5,937 nt of DNA, taken from contig JAGGXT010000041.1 of NCBI GenBank assembly GCA_021162905.1, positions 1 through 5,937 of the forward strand, in the 5' to 3' direction. The notes beneath the pieces are model-generated. The model saw only the letters and a program-made list of their open reading frames with translations. It did no database searches and had not been told where the DNA came from. The position numbers were made by a program, and so were the translations under genes. Positions 1 through 5,898 of the stretch are shown here, piece after piece; position 1 is the stretch's first letter; each line of letters begins with the position of its first letter. This DNA is from Candidatus Odinarchaeota archaeon (lineage in GTDB: Archaea > Asgardarchaeota > JAGGXT01).

Positions 1-66
1 CGCCCCGCCAGACTTTTTGCCGGGCTCGAAGCCCAAATAAAAAGCCGGCGGCCGCACGCACCCTCT
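1..66 (-). ncRNA. 5' part of a GC-rich structured RNA (possibly RNase P RNA), cut by the window edge
   Basis: Read on the minus strand, this block is far richer in GC than the rest of the window, as expected for a structural RNA of a thermophile. It folds into a long helix: positions 51-39 pair with 5-18 as CCGCC-GGC-UUUUU against AAAAA-GUC-(U)-GGCGG, with one G-U pair and one bulged U. Inside lies a 4-by-3 internal loop and a second hairpin, GGGC-UUCGA-GCCC (34-22). No reading frame is evident. A TATA box sits at the right distance upstream. A 5' strand of about 14 nt followed by a helix-internal loop-helix arm resembles the P1/P2 strands and P3 arm of RNase P RNA. The diagnostic CR-I element would lie just outside the window. 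It does not look like the 5' ends of archaeal SRP RNA, 5S or 16S rRNA. That it is a structured RNA is fairly safe; its identity is a guess. Confidence 0.5.
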
Positions 67-93
67 TTAAATCTTAAAGAACGAGCGACGAAG

Positions 94-106
94 TTATAAG
101 TTTTTC
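94..106 (-). promoter_or_regulatory. BRE/TATA promoter of the minus-strand RNA
   Basis: The minus strand reads GAAAAACTTATAA, an A-rich BRE followed by a TATA box centred near 97. The usual archaeal spacing of about 25 bp puts transcription start near 70-73, just before the GC-rich block begins at about 66. The agreement between box position and the start of the structured block supports both calls. Confidence 0.6.
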
Positions 107-162
107 ATATCAGACTTATCGTAATAAAAGAAAGATTTATTAATTACATACAATCAATTCTT

Positions 163-176
163 AAAAGATATATAAT
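163..176 (+). promoter_or_regulatory. Strong plus-strand BRE/TATA box, far upstream of pheS
   Basis: AAAAGA followed by TATATAAT is the best TATA-like match on the plus strand of the spacer. It predicts a transcription start near 198, giving pheST a leader of about 130 nt, or starting a separate small RNA. Downstream lie a short hairpin (188-192 with 201-205, TTGGT/ACCAA, possibly outside the transcript) and an 11-bp palindrome at 220-230 (ACACATTGTGT). Confidence 0.35.
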
Positions 177-247
177 CAGGTTGGGATTTGGTGATGCCCT
201 ACCAATTTCAATAATCTTCACACATTGTGTATTTATTTTTGGTTACG

Positions 248-281
248 TTTTATACTCATTTTCGTTATTCACTAAATATAG
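248..281 (+). promoter_or_regulatory. Candidate proximal TATA boxes for pheST
   Basis: Two weaker TATA-like sequences lie nearer pheS: TTTTATAC at 248-255, predicting a start near 277, and AAATATAG at 274-281, predicting a start near 303. The second would give a leader of about 25 nt containing the GGGGGT site at 312-317. Sequence alone cannot decide between these and the stronger box at 169-176. Confidence 0.3.
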
Positions 282-309
282 TATTTCCCTCAATTTTAGA
301 GAACAACTT

Positions 310-330
310 ATGGGGGTATCTACTGATTGA
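310..330 (+). promoter_or_regulatory. pheS translation-initiation region with GGGGGT site and six-codon upstream frame
   Basis: GGGGGT at 312-317 can pair with the archaeal anti-Shine-Dalgarno sequence, with one G-U wobble. It is 12 nt from the ATG at 330 and 9 nt from an in-frame TTG at 327, so the TTG could be the real start, adding one residue. The same stretch holds a six-codon frame, MGVSTD, from ATG 310; its TGA stop (328-330) overlaps the pheS ATG as TGATG. Confidence 0.3.
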
Positions 331-1856
331 TGCCAGTGTTAAGTACAATTGAAAAGAAAGTTTTAGTTGCATTATCAAAACTTAATAGAAAAGCCGATGC
401 AGAAGCTATAGCTGAAGAAGCAGGAATACGCGTTGATCAAGTTTTAGCAACCATTGAGTCATTAAGAGTAAAGAAACTAATTGAAGTAGAAGAAGTTATC
501 CATAAATACTTTAGAGTAACTGATGAGGGTTCTAGATATGTCACACTGAGACTACCTGAGGCCCGTCTTCTTCAAGAATTACTGAAAATTAAACGTGTTT
601 CCACTAAAGAATTACCAAGAATAATTACGTCATTAACAAAGCAGGAGCTTAATATAGCTCTGAACTGGGCAAGACGTAAGAAGTGGATATCGCTTGAGAA
701 AATAGATAATATAACATATGTATCTCCATTAATAAAGAGCATTCCTGAGAGAACCAAATTAGAAGAACTTCTGTTGTTCATTAAAGAGAATAAGGAAGTC
801 AGTGAAGATGAAATATCAACTGAACTAAGAGACGCTATAGATGAAGCTGTTGAACGAAAATTACTTAATATTCGGGAAGAAAAAGAATGGATTCTCTCTC
901 TAACAGAGAAAGGATTGGATTTAACCAAAAAAATAGAAGTAGTCAGAGAAACAATAGCAAGGTTAAATCGTGAGCTTATTATAACAGGAAAATGGAAATC
1001 TGTTGAGTTTAAACCATATAATATTGAAGCCATGCCACCTATGGTGTATCCTGGTAAAAAACATCCATATACAGTGTTTCTTGAAGAAATAAGGAAAATA
1101 TTAATTTCTATGGGATTCGTAGAGGCTAAGGGGCCTCTCGTGGAAGCCGAGTTTTGGAATTTTGATGTATTATTTCAACCACAAGATCATGTAGCTAGAG
1201 AGATACATGATAGCTTTATAGTTAAAAATCCGCAGACAGCAAATGTTTCGCTCACACCACTTATTGAAAGAGTTAAAGAAACTCATGAAAAGGGATGGAT
1301 AACAGGATCTACTGGATGGAATTACAAGTGGGATTTCCAGATAGCTAGACGATTAATTCTTAGAAGTCAAACAACTTCTGTTTCAGCAAGAACCTTAGCA
1401 AAAGGAGTACCTATACCATTCAAGATGTTTTCAATAGATAAAGTATTCAGACCAGATGTAATTGATAGAACCCATAGCATTGAATTTATGCAGTGCGAAG
1501 GTATAGTTGTAGGAGAAGGATTGAATTTAAAACACTTACTCGGGTATCTTAAGCAATTTGCTATTGAACTTGGATTTGAAAAAATCAAATTTAAGCCATC
1601 ATACTTTCCGTTTACAGAGCCGAGCGTGGAAGCTTTTCTATATCATCCTAAGCTTGGTTGGTTTGAGGCCCTCGGAGCTGGTCTATTTAGACCTGAAGTT
1701 TTATTACCTCTCGGTATCGATTATCCTAGAATTCAAGTGCTGGCTTGGGGAATAGGTATAGATAGATTAGCAATGCTAAAACTTGGTATTGATGATATAA
1801 GGTATCTTCATTCTCAAGACCTTCAGTGGTTAAGGGAAAAGAGTCTAAGGTGGTGA
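330..1856 (+). CDS. pheS: Phenylalanyl-tRNA synthetase alpha subunit
   Basis: Catalytic subunit of cytoplasmic phenylalanyl-tRNA synthetase, which charges tRNA-Phe with phenylalanine using ATP and works as an alpha2-beta2 enzyme with PheT. The protein has 508 residues, normal for the archaeal/eukaryal type. Residues 1 to about 205 are winged-helix-like repeats, the tRNA-contacting N-terminal extension of that type. The class II core follows: the motif 1 region near 249-263, motif 2 with VFRPD (Arg374) and HSIEFMQCEG from about 382, the phenylalanine-pocket segment SYFPFTEPS (Phe426 and Phe428), and motif 3 GIGIDRLAML (Arg479). The C-terminal LFRPEVLLPLG segment is also typical. ATG 330 is chosen as start; TTG 327 in frame would add one residue. 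The stop lies 4 nt before pheT, so the two genes form an operon. No defect is seen. Confidence 0.97.
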   Translation: MPVLSTIEKKVLVALSKLNRKADAEAIAEEAGIRVDQVLATIESLRVKKLIEVEEVIHKYFRVTDEGSRYVTLRLPEARLLQELLKIKRVSTKELPRIITSLTKQELNIALNWARRKKWISLEKIDNITYVSPLIKSIPERTKLEELLLFIKENKEVSEDEISTELRDAIDEAVERKLLNIREEKEWILSLTEKGLDLTKKIEVVRETIARLNRELIITGKWKSVEFKPYNIEAMPPMVYPGKKHPYTVFLEEIRKILISMGFVEAKGPLVEAEFWNFDVLFQPQDHVAREIHDSFIVKNPQTANVSLTPLIERVKETHEKGWITGSTGWNYKWDFQIARRLILRSQTTSVSARTLAKGVPIPFKMFSIDKVFRPDVIDRTHSIEFMQCEGIVVGEGLNLKHLLGYLKQFAIELGFEKIKFKPSYFPFTEPSVEAFLYHPKLGWFEALGAGLFRPEVLLPLGIDYPRIQVLAWGIGIDRLAMLKLGIDDIRYLHSQDLQWLREKSLRW

Positions 1857-1857
1857 T
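1852..1857 (+). promoter_or_regulatory. Ribosome binding site of pheT, overlapping the pheS stop
   Basis: GGTGAT is a full match to the archaeal anti-Shine-Dalgarno core and ends 3 nt before the pheT ATG. It includes the pheS TGA stop, so termination of pheS and initiation on pheT are physically linked, as expected for two subunits needed in equal amounts. Confidence 0.7.
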
Positions 1858-1860
1858 ATA

Positions 1861-3528
1861 ATGCCAACTATCACAATAAATTATGGGGATTTAATAAAAC
1901 TTATTGGTAAAGAAATACCACTAGATGAGCTGGAAGAGATAATTTTATTATTAAAAGGAGAGGTTGAGGAGGTTGAGGGTAAAGAAATTACTATAGAGAT
2001 CACTGCTGATAGGATAGATCTGCTCTCTACTGAGGGGTGGGCAAGAGCAATTAAGGGATTTCTTGAAATTGAAACTGGAATTCCTGAATATCCAATTTTA
2101 CCAGCAACAACTCATCTAAAAGTGGATAGTAGTGTTTTAAAAGTGCGTCCTTATATAGTTGCAGCTATAGTGAGAGGTGTGAATTTATCCGAGGACGCTT
2201 TAATTCAATCGTTACAACTTCAAGAAAAGCTCCATATGACATGGTGTAGAAATAGGAAAAAAGCATCTATTGGAATATACGATTTGGATAAAATTAAACC
2301 TCCAATAACTTATCTTGCTCTACCTCCTGAAAAAATACGATTCGTGCCATTGGATACTAAAGAAGAAATGAATGGGAGAGAGATACTTGAAAAACATCCT
2401 AAGGGTATAGAATTTGCACACTTATTACAGGGAGTCCCTGAGTATCCACTACTTATTGACTCTGAGGGGACAGTACTTTCAATGCCGCCGATTATTAATA
2501 GCGAGAATACTCGTGTTACAGAGGATACTAAAAACCTTTTCATAGATGTAACAGGTCTTTCCGAAGATGTTATAAATTATGCCTTAAATACAATTGTAGC
2601 TAACTTAGCTGAAAGAAGAGGTAAAATAGAGTTGATTGAAGTTAAATATCCGTCATATAGTTTCTTATCTCCTAAATTTGATAACAATGAAATTGATGCT
2701 TCAGTGACATATATAAGTAAAGTTATTGGCAAAGTCTTAACAAGAGACGAAGTAATTAATTACTTAAGGAGAGCTAGATTGGATGCAAAGCCAATAGACG
2801 CTGATAAAATTAAAGTTATTATTCCTCCTTGGAGGGCTGACTTCTTGCATCCAGTTGACATCGCCGAAGATGTTGCTATCGCATTTGGATATAATAACTT
2901 AACACCTGAGCTTCCTAATTTATTCACAATTGGTAAGATACATGAGACTGAGAGAGTAACGGAATTAATAAGAGACATTATGATAGGTAATGGCTTCCAA
3001 GAGGTAAGAAACTACATTTTTACAAATAAAGACATACTATTCCGAAAAGTACTAAGAGAGGAAAAGAATGTTGTTGAAGTCGCTAACCCAGTAACAAGTC
3101 TTTATACGGTACTTAGAGATTCTTTATTTCCAGGAATTTTAAAATTCTTAAGTAATAATATACATGCTCCATATCCACAGAAAATTTTTGAAATAGGTGA
3201 TGTTGTAATTGTGGATGAAAAAGCTGAAACAAAAACAATTCAATATAGGAATCTATCCGCAGCTGTGACCGATTACGAAATTAGCTTTGAAGATATACAT
3301 GCGCCTCTTCATCAGTTGATGATACAAATCGGCAAGAAATATACATTAAAGCGATATAACTATCCATATTTCATAAGCGGACGATCTGCAAAAATAATCT
3401 GCGATAGTAGTGAGGTGGGCATAGTTGGTGAAGTAAATCCAGAGGTACTAGTGAATTTTAATCTAGAGAATCCAGTCGTACTTTTTGAGCTGAATATTTC
3501 AAAAATTCTAAATTTAAAGCCCTTTTAG
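1861..3528 (+). CDS. pheT: Phenylalanyl-tRNA synthetase beta subunit
   Basis: Beta subunit of phenylalanyl-tRNA synthetase, 555 residues, the usual length of the archaeal form, which lacks the N-terminal OB-fold and C-terminal anticodon-binding domains of the bacterial protein. Domains in order: N-terminal B1-like region (1 to about 85, PTITINYGDLI then ITADRIDLLSTEGWARA); B3/B4 editing domain (about 90-260, with RKASIGIYD near 133-141 and LLIDSEGTVLSMPP from about 197), which in the family hydrolyses mischarged Tyr-tRNA-Phe; B5 DNA-binding-like domain (about 270-347, ending in PPWRADFLHPVDIAEDVA); and the catalytically inactive class II-like B6/B7 domain (about 350-555, with KIFEIGDVV and GEVNPEVL). 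It is co-transcribed with pheS behind a GGTGAT site. Its stop is one base from the stop of the convergent GTPase gene. The domain assignments come from family knowledge; nothing looks truncated. Confidence 0.97.
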   Translation: MPTITINYGDLIKLIGKEIPLDELEEIILLLKGEVEEVEGKEITIEITADRIDLLSTEGWARAIKGFLEIETGIPEYPILPATTHLKVDSSVLKVRPYIVAAIVRGVNLSEDALIQSLQLQEKLHMTWCRNRKKASIGIYDLDKIKPPITYLALPPEKIRFVPLDTKEEMNGREILEKHPKGIEFAHLLQGVPEYPLLIDSEGTVLSMPPIINSENTRVTEDTKNLFIDVTGLSEDVINYALNTIVANLAERRGKIELIEVKYPSYSFLSPKFDNNEIDASVTYISKVIGKVLTRDEVINYLRRARLDAKPIDADKIKVIIPPWRADFLHPVDIAEDVAIAFGYNNLTPELPNLFTIGKIHETERVTELIRDIMIGNGFQEVRNYIFTNKDILFRKVLREEKNVVEVANPVTSLYTVLRDSLFPGILKFLSNNIHAPYPQKIFEIGDVVIVDEKAETKTIQYRNLSAAVTDYEISFEDIHAPLHQLMIQIGKKYTLKRYNYPYFISGRSAKIICDSSEVGIVGEVNPEVLVNFNLENPVVLFELNISKILNLKPF

Positions 3529-3529
3529 G

Positions 3530-4066
3530 TTAAAGTTCTACCGCTCTTTCTTTTTCTAATAATAGTACTTCTAGAAGCATTTCAAAAAGATCATCAACAC
3601 CTTCGCCAGTTAATGCTGATGTTTCTATGAAAAACTTTGCTTTAATTTGTTTAGCTAATCTTTGTCCTTCATCAAATCCAACTTCTCTTTTCCACTCAAG
3701 ATCCTTTTTATTGGCACATAATATTGCTAAAGCGCCAGGAGAGTTAGTTTGAAGTTTCTTATACCATAATTTTATATTTTTAAAAGTATCTCTTCGCGTG
3801 ATATCGTAAACAAATATACCAGCATCGGAATCTTTAAAATAAAGTGAGTGAACCTTATCAAAGGTTTGTTGACCCGCAATATCCCAAATCATAGCTTTAA
3901 CAAGGAAATCTTCAACTCTATATTCTTTTACGCTAACTTGGATACCCACAGTAGTTAAGTATTCCTTAGTAAAAGTATGGTCAACATGCCTTTTTATCAA
4001 ACTCGTTTTTCCAACGGCTGCGTCACCAGCCATGACAACCTTATAAACGAGAAGTTTTTCACTCAT
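3530..4066 (-). CDS. Rab-like small GTPase of the Ras superfamily
   Basis: A 178-residue single-domain GTP-binding switch protein. All five G motifs are intact: P-loop GDAAVGKTS (14-22), switch I Thr38/Thr39 in LTTVG, WDIAGQ (61-66, Gln66 matching the catalytic Gln61 of Ras), NKKD (119-122) and ETSA (148-151). The Rab-type P-loop, the WDIAGQ-TF-x-x-V-x-x-x-YF stretch and the DITRRDTF stretch place it nearer Rab/Ras than Arf or the bacterial MglA group. It ends in EKERAVEL with no C-terminal cysteine and has no N-terminal extension, so neither prenylation nor a lipidated amphipathic helix is expected. Such GTPases are abundant in Asgard archaea and occur in other archaea; their partners are mostly unknown. 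No GAP, GEF or roadblock gene is seen here. A GGCGAT site (4076-4071) precedes the ATG. Family is certain, function is not. Confidence 0.95.
   Translation of the reverse strand: MSEKLLVYKVVMAGDAAVGKTSLIKRHVDHTFTKEYLTTVGIQVSVKEYRVEDFLVKAMIWDIAGQQTFDKVHSLYFKDSDAGIFVYDITRRDTFKNIKLWYKKLQTNSPGALAILCANKKDLEWKREVGFDEGQRLAKQIKAKFFIETSALTGEGVDDLFEMLLEVLLLEKERAVEL
3547..3555 (+). terminator. Possible U-rich terminator of pheST
   Basis: TTTCTTTTT on the plus strand, about 20 nt after the pheT stop, is the kind of U-run at which archaeal RNA polymerase terminates. It lies inside the 3' end of the convergent GTPase gene, where it is antisense to its Glu/Lys-rich C-terminus, so codon use alone could also explain it. 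Confidence 0.3.
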
Positions 4067-4070
4067 TAGA

Positions 4071-4112
4071 ATCGCCTTTATTGTTGCTAATTATTTACCT
4101 CAAAATTTTTAA
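4071..4112 (-). promoter_or_regulatory. Promoter and ribosome binding site of the GTPase gene
   Basis: The minus strand carries TTAAAAAT at 4112-4105, a plausible TATA box predicting a start near 4083 and a leader of about 17 nt. That leader contains GGCGAT (4076-4071), one base away from GGTGAT and 4 nt from the ATG. The box is not a strong match, and a GATATTTT sequence further upstream is an alternative. Confidence 0.4.
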
Positions 4113-4155
4113 GTGACTAAAAAAATATCTTTCAAAATTCCTTCTATTAATTATG

Positions 4156-4166
4156 GTTTTATTTTT
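4156..4166 (+). promoter_or_regulatory. Candidate TATA box of rnhB
   Basis: GTTTTATTTTT on the plus strand, centred near 4161, predicts transcription start close to 4185. That is exactly the most upstream in-frame ATG, so the transcript would either be leaderless from 4185 or carry an 18-nt leader to the ATG at 4203. Confidence 0.35.
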
Positions 4167-4202
4167 GGTATTTAAGAGTTACTTATGAAGATGGATGATA
4201 CA

Positions 4203-4871
4203 ATGAAAATTGTGGGAATTGATGAGGCAGGAAGAGGCCCAGTAATAGGACCTATGGTTATTGTGGGAATTCTTATATTAAGTGAGAATGACATCAACAG
4301 GCTTGATTCCCTCGGAGTAAAAGACTCAAAAATGCTAACACCTAAAAAAAGAGAAGAACTCTTCTCTATGATAATTAAAATTATTGATGATTACAAAATC
4401 CTTATTATTTCTCCTGAAGAAATAGATTCTCGCATAATTAAGCATAAAACATTAAATCAATTAGAACTTGAAAAAATGGCCGAAATAATAAATTTCCTAA
4501 ATCCTGATAAAGTATACATAGATTGCCCAGATATCAATGTTAAACGATTTACGAGAAACATAAAACCCTTAATTAAAAATGACAAGTGTGAAATAATTGC
4601 AGAGCATGATGCAGATAAAAAATATCCCATAGTCTCTGCTGCTTCTATAATAGCTAAAGTAAAAAGAGATAGTATTATACAAAAGATGAAACAGAAATTC
4701 GGAGATTTTGGAAGCGGCTATCCAAGCGACCCTAAAACAAAACAATTCCTTATCGATTTTTATGTAAGAAAGAGAACATGGCCTCCAATAGTTAGAAGAA
4801 CATGGGAGACTATCAAAGAGATTGAGGTAAAATTCGGAAATAAGCAGAAAAAGCTTGATTCTTATTTATAG
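4203..4871 (+). CDS. rnhB: Ribonuclease HII
   Basis: Endonuclease that cuts the RNA strand of RNA-DNA hybrids and nicks at single ribonucleotides in duplex DNA, acting in ribonucleotide excision and primer removal. With 222 residues it has the usual archaeal length. Catalytic acidic residues are visible: Asp7 and Glu8 in GIDEAGRG, Asp107 in YIDCPD, and Asp138 in HDADKKYP, followed by IVSAASIIAK; the conserved GSGYPSDPKT has Tyr173. The protein ends in QKKLDSYL (215-222), which fits the PCNA-interacting consensus Q-x-x-L-x-x-aromatic-hydrophobic, as reported for other archaeal RNase HII enzymes. ATG 4203 is chosen because family members typically begin MKIxGIDEAGRG and a weak GGATGAT site lies just upstream; ATG 4185 (228 residues) and ATG 4191 (226) are also in frame. 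Its stop is 9 nt from that of the convergent arrestin-like gene. Confidence 0.95.
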   Translation: MKIVGIDEAGRGPVIGPMVIVGILILSENDINRLDSLGVKDSKMLTPKKREELFSMIIKIIDDYKILIISPEEIDSRIIKHKTLNQLELEKMAEIINFLNPDKVYIDCPDINVKRFTRNIKPLIKNDKCEIIAEHDADKKYPIVSAASIIAKVKRDSIIQKMKQKFGDFGSGYPSDPKTKQFLIDFYVRKRTWPPIVRRTWETIKEIEVKFGNKQKKLDSYL

Positions 4872-4880
4872 CTATTCAAC

Positions 4881-5294
4881 CTAGCTTTCAATATATTGTG
4901 GATGTGGAAGAACAATAAAGGGTATTTCTTTTATTATTTCCTTATTTCCTTTAAGTATAACCTTTACTCTTAAAATCCATAGGCATTTTGCATAGTGCCC
5001 ATTATATGTTCCTGGCGCATCATACGGAAGAATTATTTGAAAAGGAATAGTTAGACCTTTGTCGATACTAGTTTGAATTAACTGCTTTCGATCATATATC
5101 TTATAGTTAGTGTTGTAGAATACATATGATTCTCTTTTCCCCTCTAATACTACATTTTCGAGTACTTTAAGATTGATTATAATCTCCAAAATCTCTGTTA
5201 TGATATTAGAAGATGCTATCATTACTTCACCCTTAAGAATATCTCCAGCTGTGAAAATAGTATTTTCTAAAGCCACCATAATACGTATAGACAT
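4881..5294 (-). CDS. Single-lobe arrestin-fold protein
   Basis: A 137-residue, mostly beta-strand protein with no signal peptide or membrane segment. Its pattern is that of an arrestin N-terminal lobe: a first strand leading into ALENTIFTAGDILKGEVMI (8-26; families show Y/F-x-x-G-D-x-V-x-G-x-V), a central strand pair (31-50), and IPFQIILPYDAPGTY (83-97) followed by a W-x-L-x-V-K-V strand (106-112), like the F-x-F-x-LP...P-S-F/Y...Y-x-V segment of arrestins. The second lobe of arrestins, Vps26 and Spo0M-like proteins is absent, and the frame ends cleanly, so this looks like a natural one-domain form. Arrestin-fold proteins bind membrane-protein tails or act as trafficking adaptors in eukaryotes; here the role is unknown. 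It is the second gene after a membrane protein (29-bp gap), which may be its partner. The fold assignment rests on motif reading, not a profile search. Confidence 0.75.
   Translation of the reverse strand: MSIRIMVALENTIFTAGDILKGEVMIASSNIITEILEIIINLKVLENVVLEGKRESYVFYNTNYKIYDRKQLIQTSIDKGLTIPFQIILPYDAPGTYNGHYAKCLWILRVKVILKGNKEIIKEIPFIVLPHPQYIES
4922..4951 (+). terminator. Possible T-rich terminator of rnhB
   Basis: A strongly T-rich tract on the plus strand begins about 50 nt after the rnhB stop, inside the 3' end of the convergent arrestin-like gene. There is no other place for a terminator, because only 9 bp separate the two stop codons. This is a weak call based on composition alone. Confidence 0.2.
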
Positions 5295-5297
5295 AAA

Positions 5298-5303
5298 ATC
5301 ACC
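5298..5303 (-). promoter_or_regulatory. Ribosome binding site of the arrestin-like gene
   Basis: The minus strand reads GGTGATTTTATG: a perfect GGTGAT site 3 nt before the start codon. This fixes the start at 5294 rather than at the internal ATG five codons later. It lies in the 29-bp gap after the membrane-protein stop, so the gene has its own ribosome entry within a shared transcript. Confidence 0.65.
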
Positions 5304-5323
5304 ATGTGCACACTCTCTAAAAT

Positions 5324-5851
5324 CTAATATTGTTTCATTATTAGCCTTATAAAGAAGTAGCTCGCAACCATAAATCCAAAAATCATAGGGAATACCAAAA
5401 TTATGTAGATTATTATATTACCTAGTAGTGTGAATAAAATAATACCCAAAACTGGAACATAATCAACCGATGGATTATAGTTTGGATATCCCTGCTTCAG
5501 AATAGGGATAAAATCGTAGACAACCCTATAATCTAAATAAGTAAAGTGAAAAACAAGAATGATTATATTAAAGAAATAGAAAAGTATTGCTGTGAAAAAG
5601 GAGGTGTATACAGCCTCCTTTGAATCAAGAGCCTTTGCAAGAGAGCCTCCCAACACTACAGATACTATAAGTAGGAAGAAATAATTAGCAGGTGTTAAAT
5701 CTGTTTGAAGCGGAATTATGAATCTCTGGTGAAAAAGTTCATATCTTAATGTGTCTAATAAAGCTATCAAAAGAGCATACAAAGCTCCAATGGATATACT
5801 TTTCCTCAAATATGAAAAATCATAAGTAGGTTCAACGTTATAATAGTACAT
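5324..5851 (-). CDS. Integral membrane protein of unknown family, about five transmembrane segments
   Basis: I do not recognise the family. The 175 residues start with a tyrosine-rich polar stretch (MYYYNVEPTYDF), then hydrophobic segments at about 18-35, 56-75, 79-103, 131-154 and 155-172; the last two are separated only by a proline and may form a helical hairpin. There is no cleavable signal peptide. Between segments 3 and 4 is a roughly 27-residue tyrosine- and proline-containing loop (about 104-130). Charged residues are few: Arg16-Lys17 before the first segment and a short MKQY tail. The segment 2 to 3 loop has KALDSKEA. No catalytic or transporter motif is visible. It is the promoter-proximal gene of a two-gene unit with the arrestin-like protein. 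A GGGATGA site 3 nt before the ATG at 5851 supports the start. Confidence 0.85.
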   Translation of the reverse strand: MYYYNVEPTYDFSYLRKSISIGALYALLIALLDTLRYELFHQRFIIPLQTDLTPANYFFLLIVSVVLGGSLAKALDSKEAVYTSFFTAILFYFFNIIILVFHFTYLDYRVVYDFIPILKQGYPNYNPSVDYVPVLGIILFTLLGNIIIYIILVFPMIFGFMVASYFFIRLIMKQY

Positions 5852-5883
5852 TAGTCATCCCACAAATCTAAACAGTAAACACA

Positions 5884-5898
5884 TTTTTATACTTTTTG
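5884..5898 (-). promoter_or_regulatory. Near-consensus BRE/TATA promoter of the membrane-protein/arrestin operon
   Basis: The minus strand reads CAAAAAG followed by TATAAAAA, among the clearest archaeal promoters in the window. It is centred near 5888, predicting a start near 5862 and a leader of only 10-15 nt holding the GGGATGA ribosome binding site. The next gene, 29 bp after the first, has no comparable box, so one transcript probably covers both. Confidence 0.65.

Noticed and set aside
194..214. Six-codon frame MPYQFQ in the pheS leader, containing Tyr and Phe codons like a bacterial pheST attenuator peptide.
   Set aside because: The start expected from the TATA box at 169-176 is near 198, after this ATG. 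Only one Phe codon is present and no terminator/antiterminator pair can be drawn, so chance is the simpler explanation.
572..1033. Long minus-strand open frame inside pheS.
   Set aside because: It is antisense to a clearly conserved part of PheS, has serine-rich low-complexity content, and lacks its own ribosome binding site.
1960..1977. Direct tandem 9-bp repeat GAGGTTGAG in pheT.
   Set aside because: It simply encodes Glu-Val-Glu twice in an acidic stretch of the N-terminal region; two copies are not a meaningful repeat array.
4185..4202. N-terminal extension of RNase HII from ATG 4185 (MKMDDT).
   Set aside because: The family typically begins MKIxGIDEAGRG, matching ATG 4203. The extension cannot be excluded, because a TATA-like box would fit a leaderless transcript from 4185.
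3530..5851. One joint GTPase-arrestin-membrane protein operon.
   Set aside because: rnhB lies between them on the opposite strand and the GTPase gene has its own promoter region, so they cannot form a single simple transcription unit.
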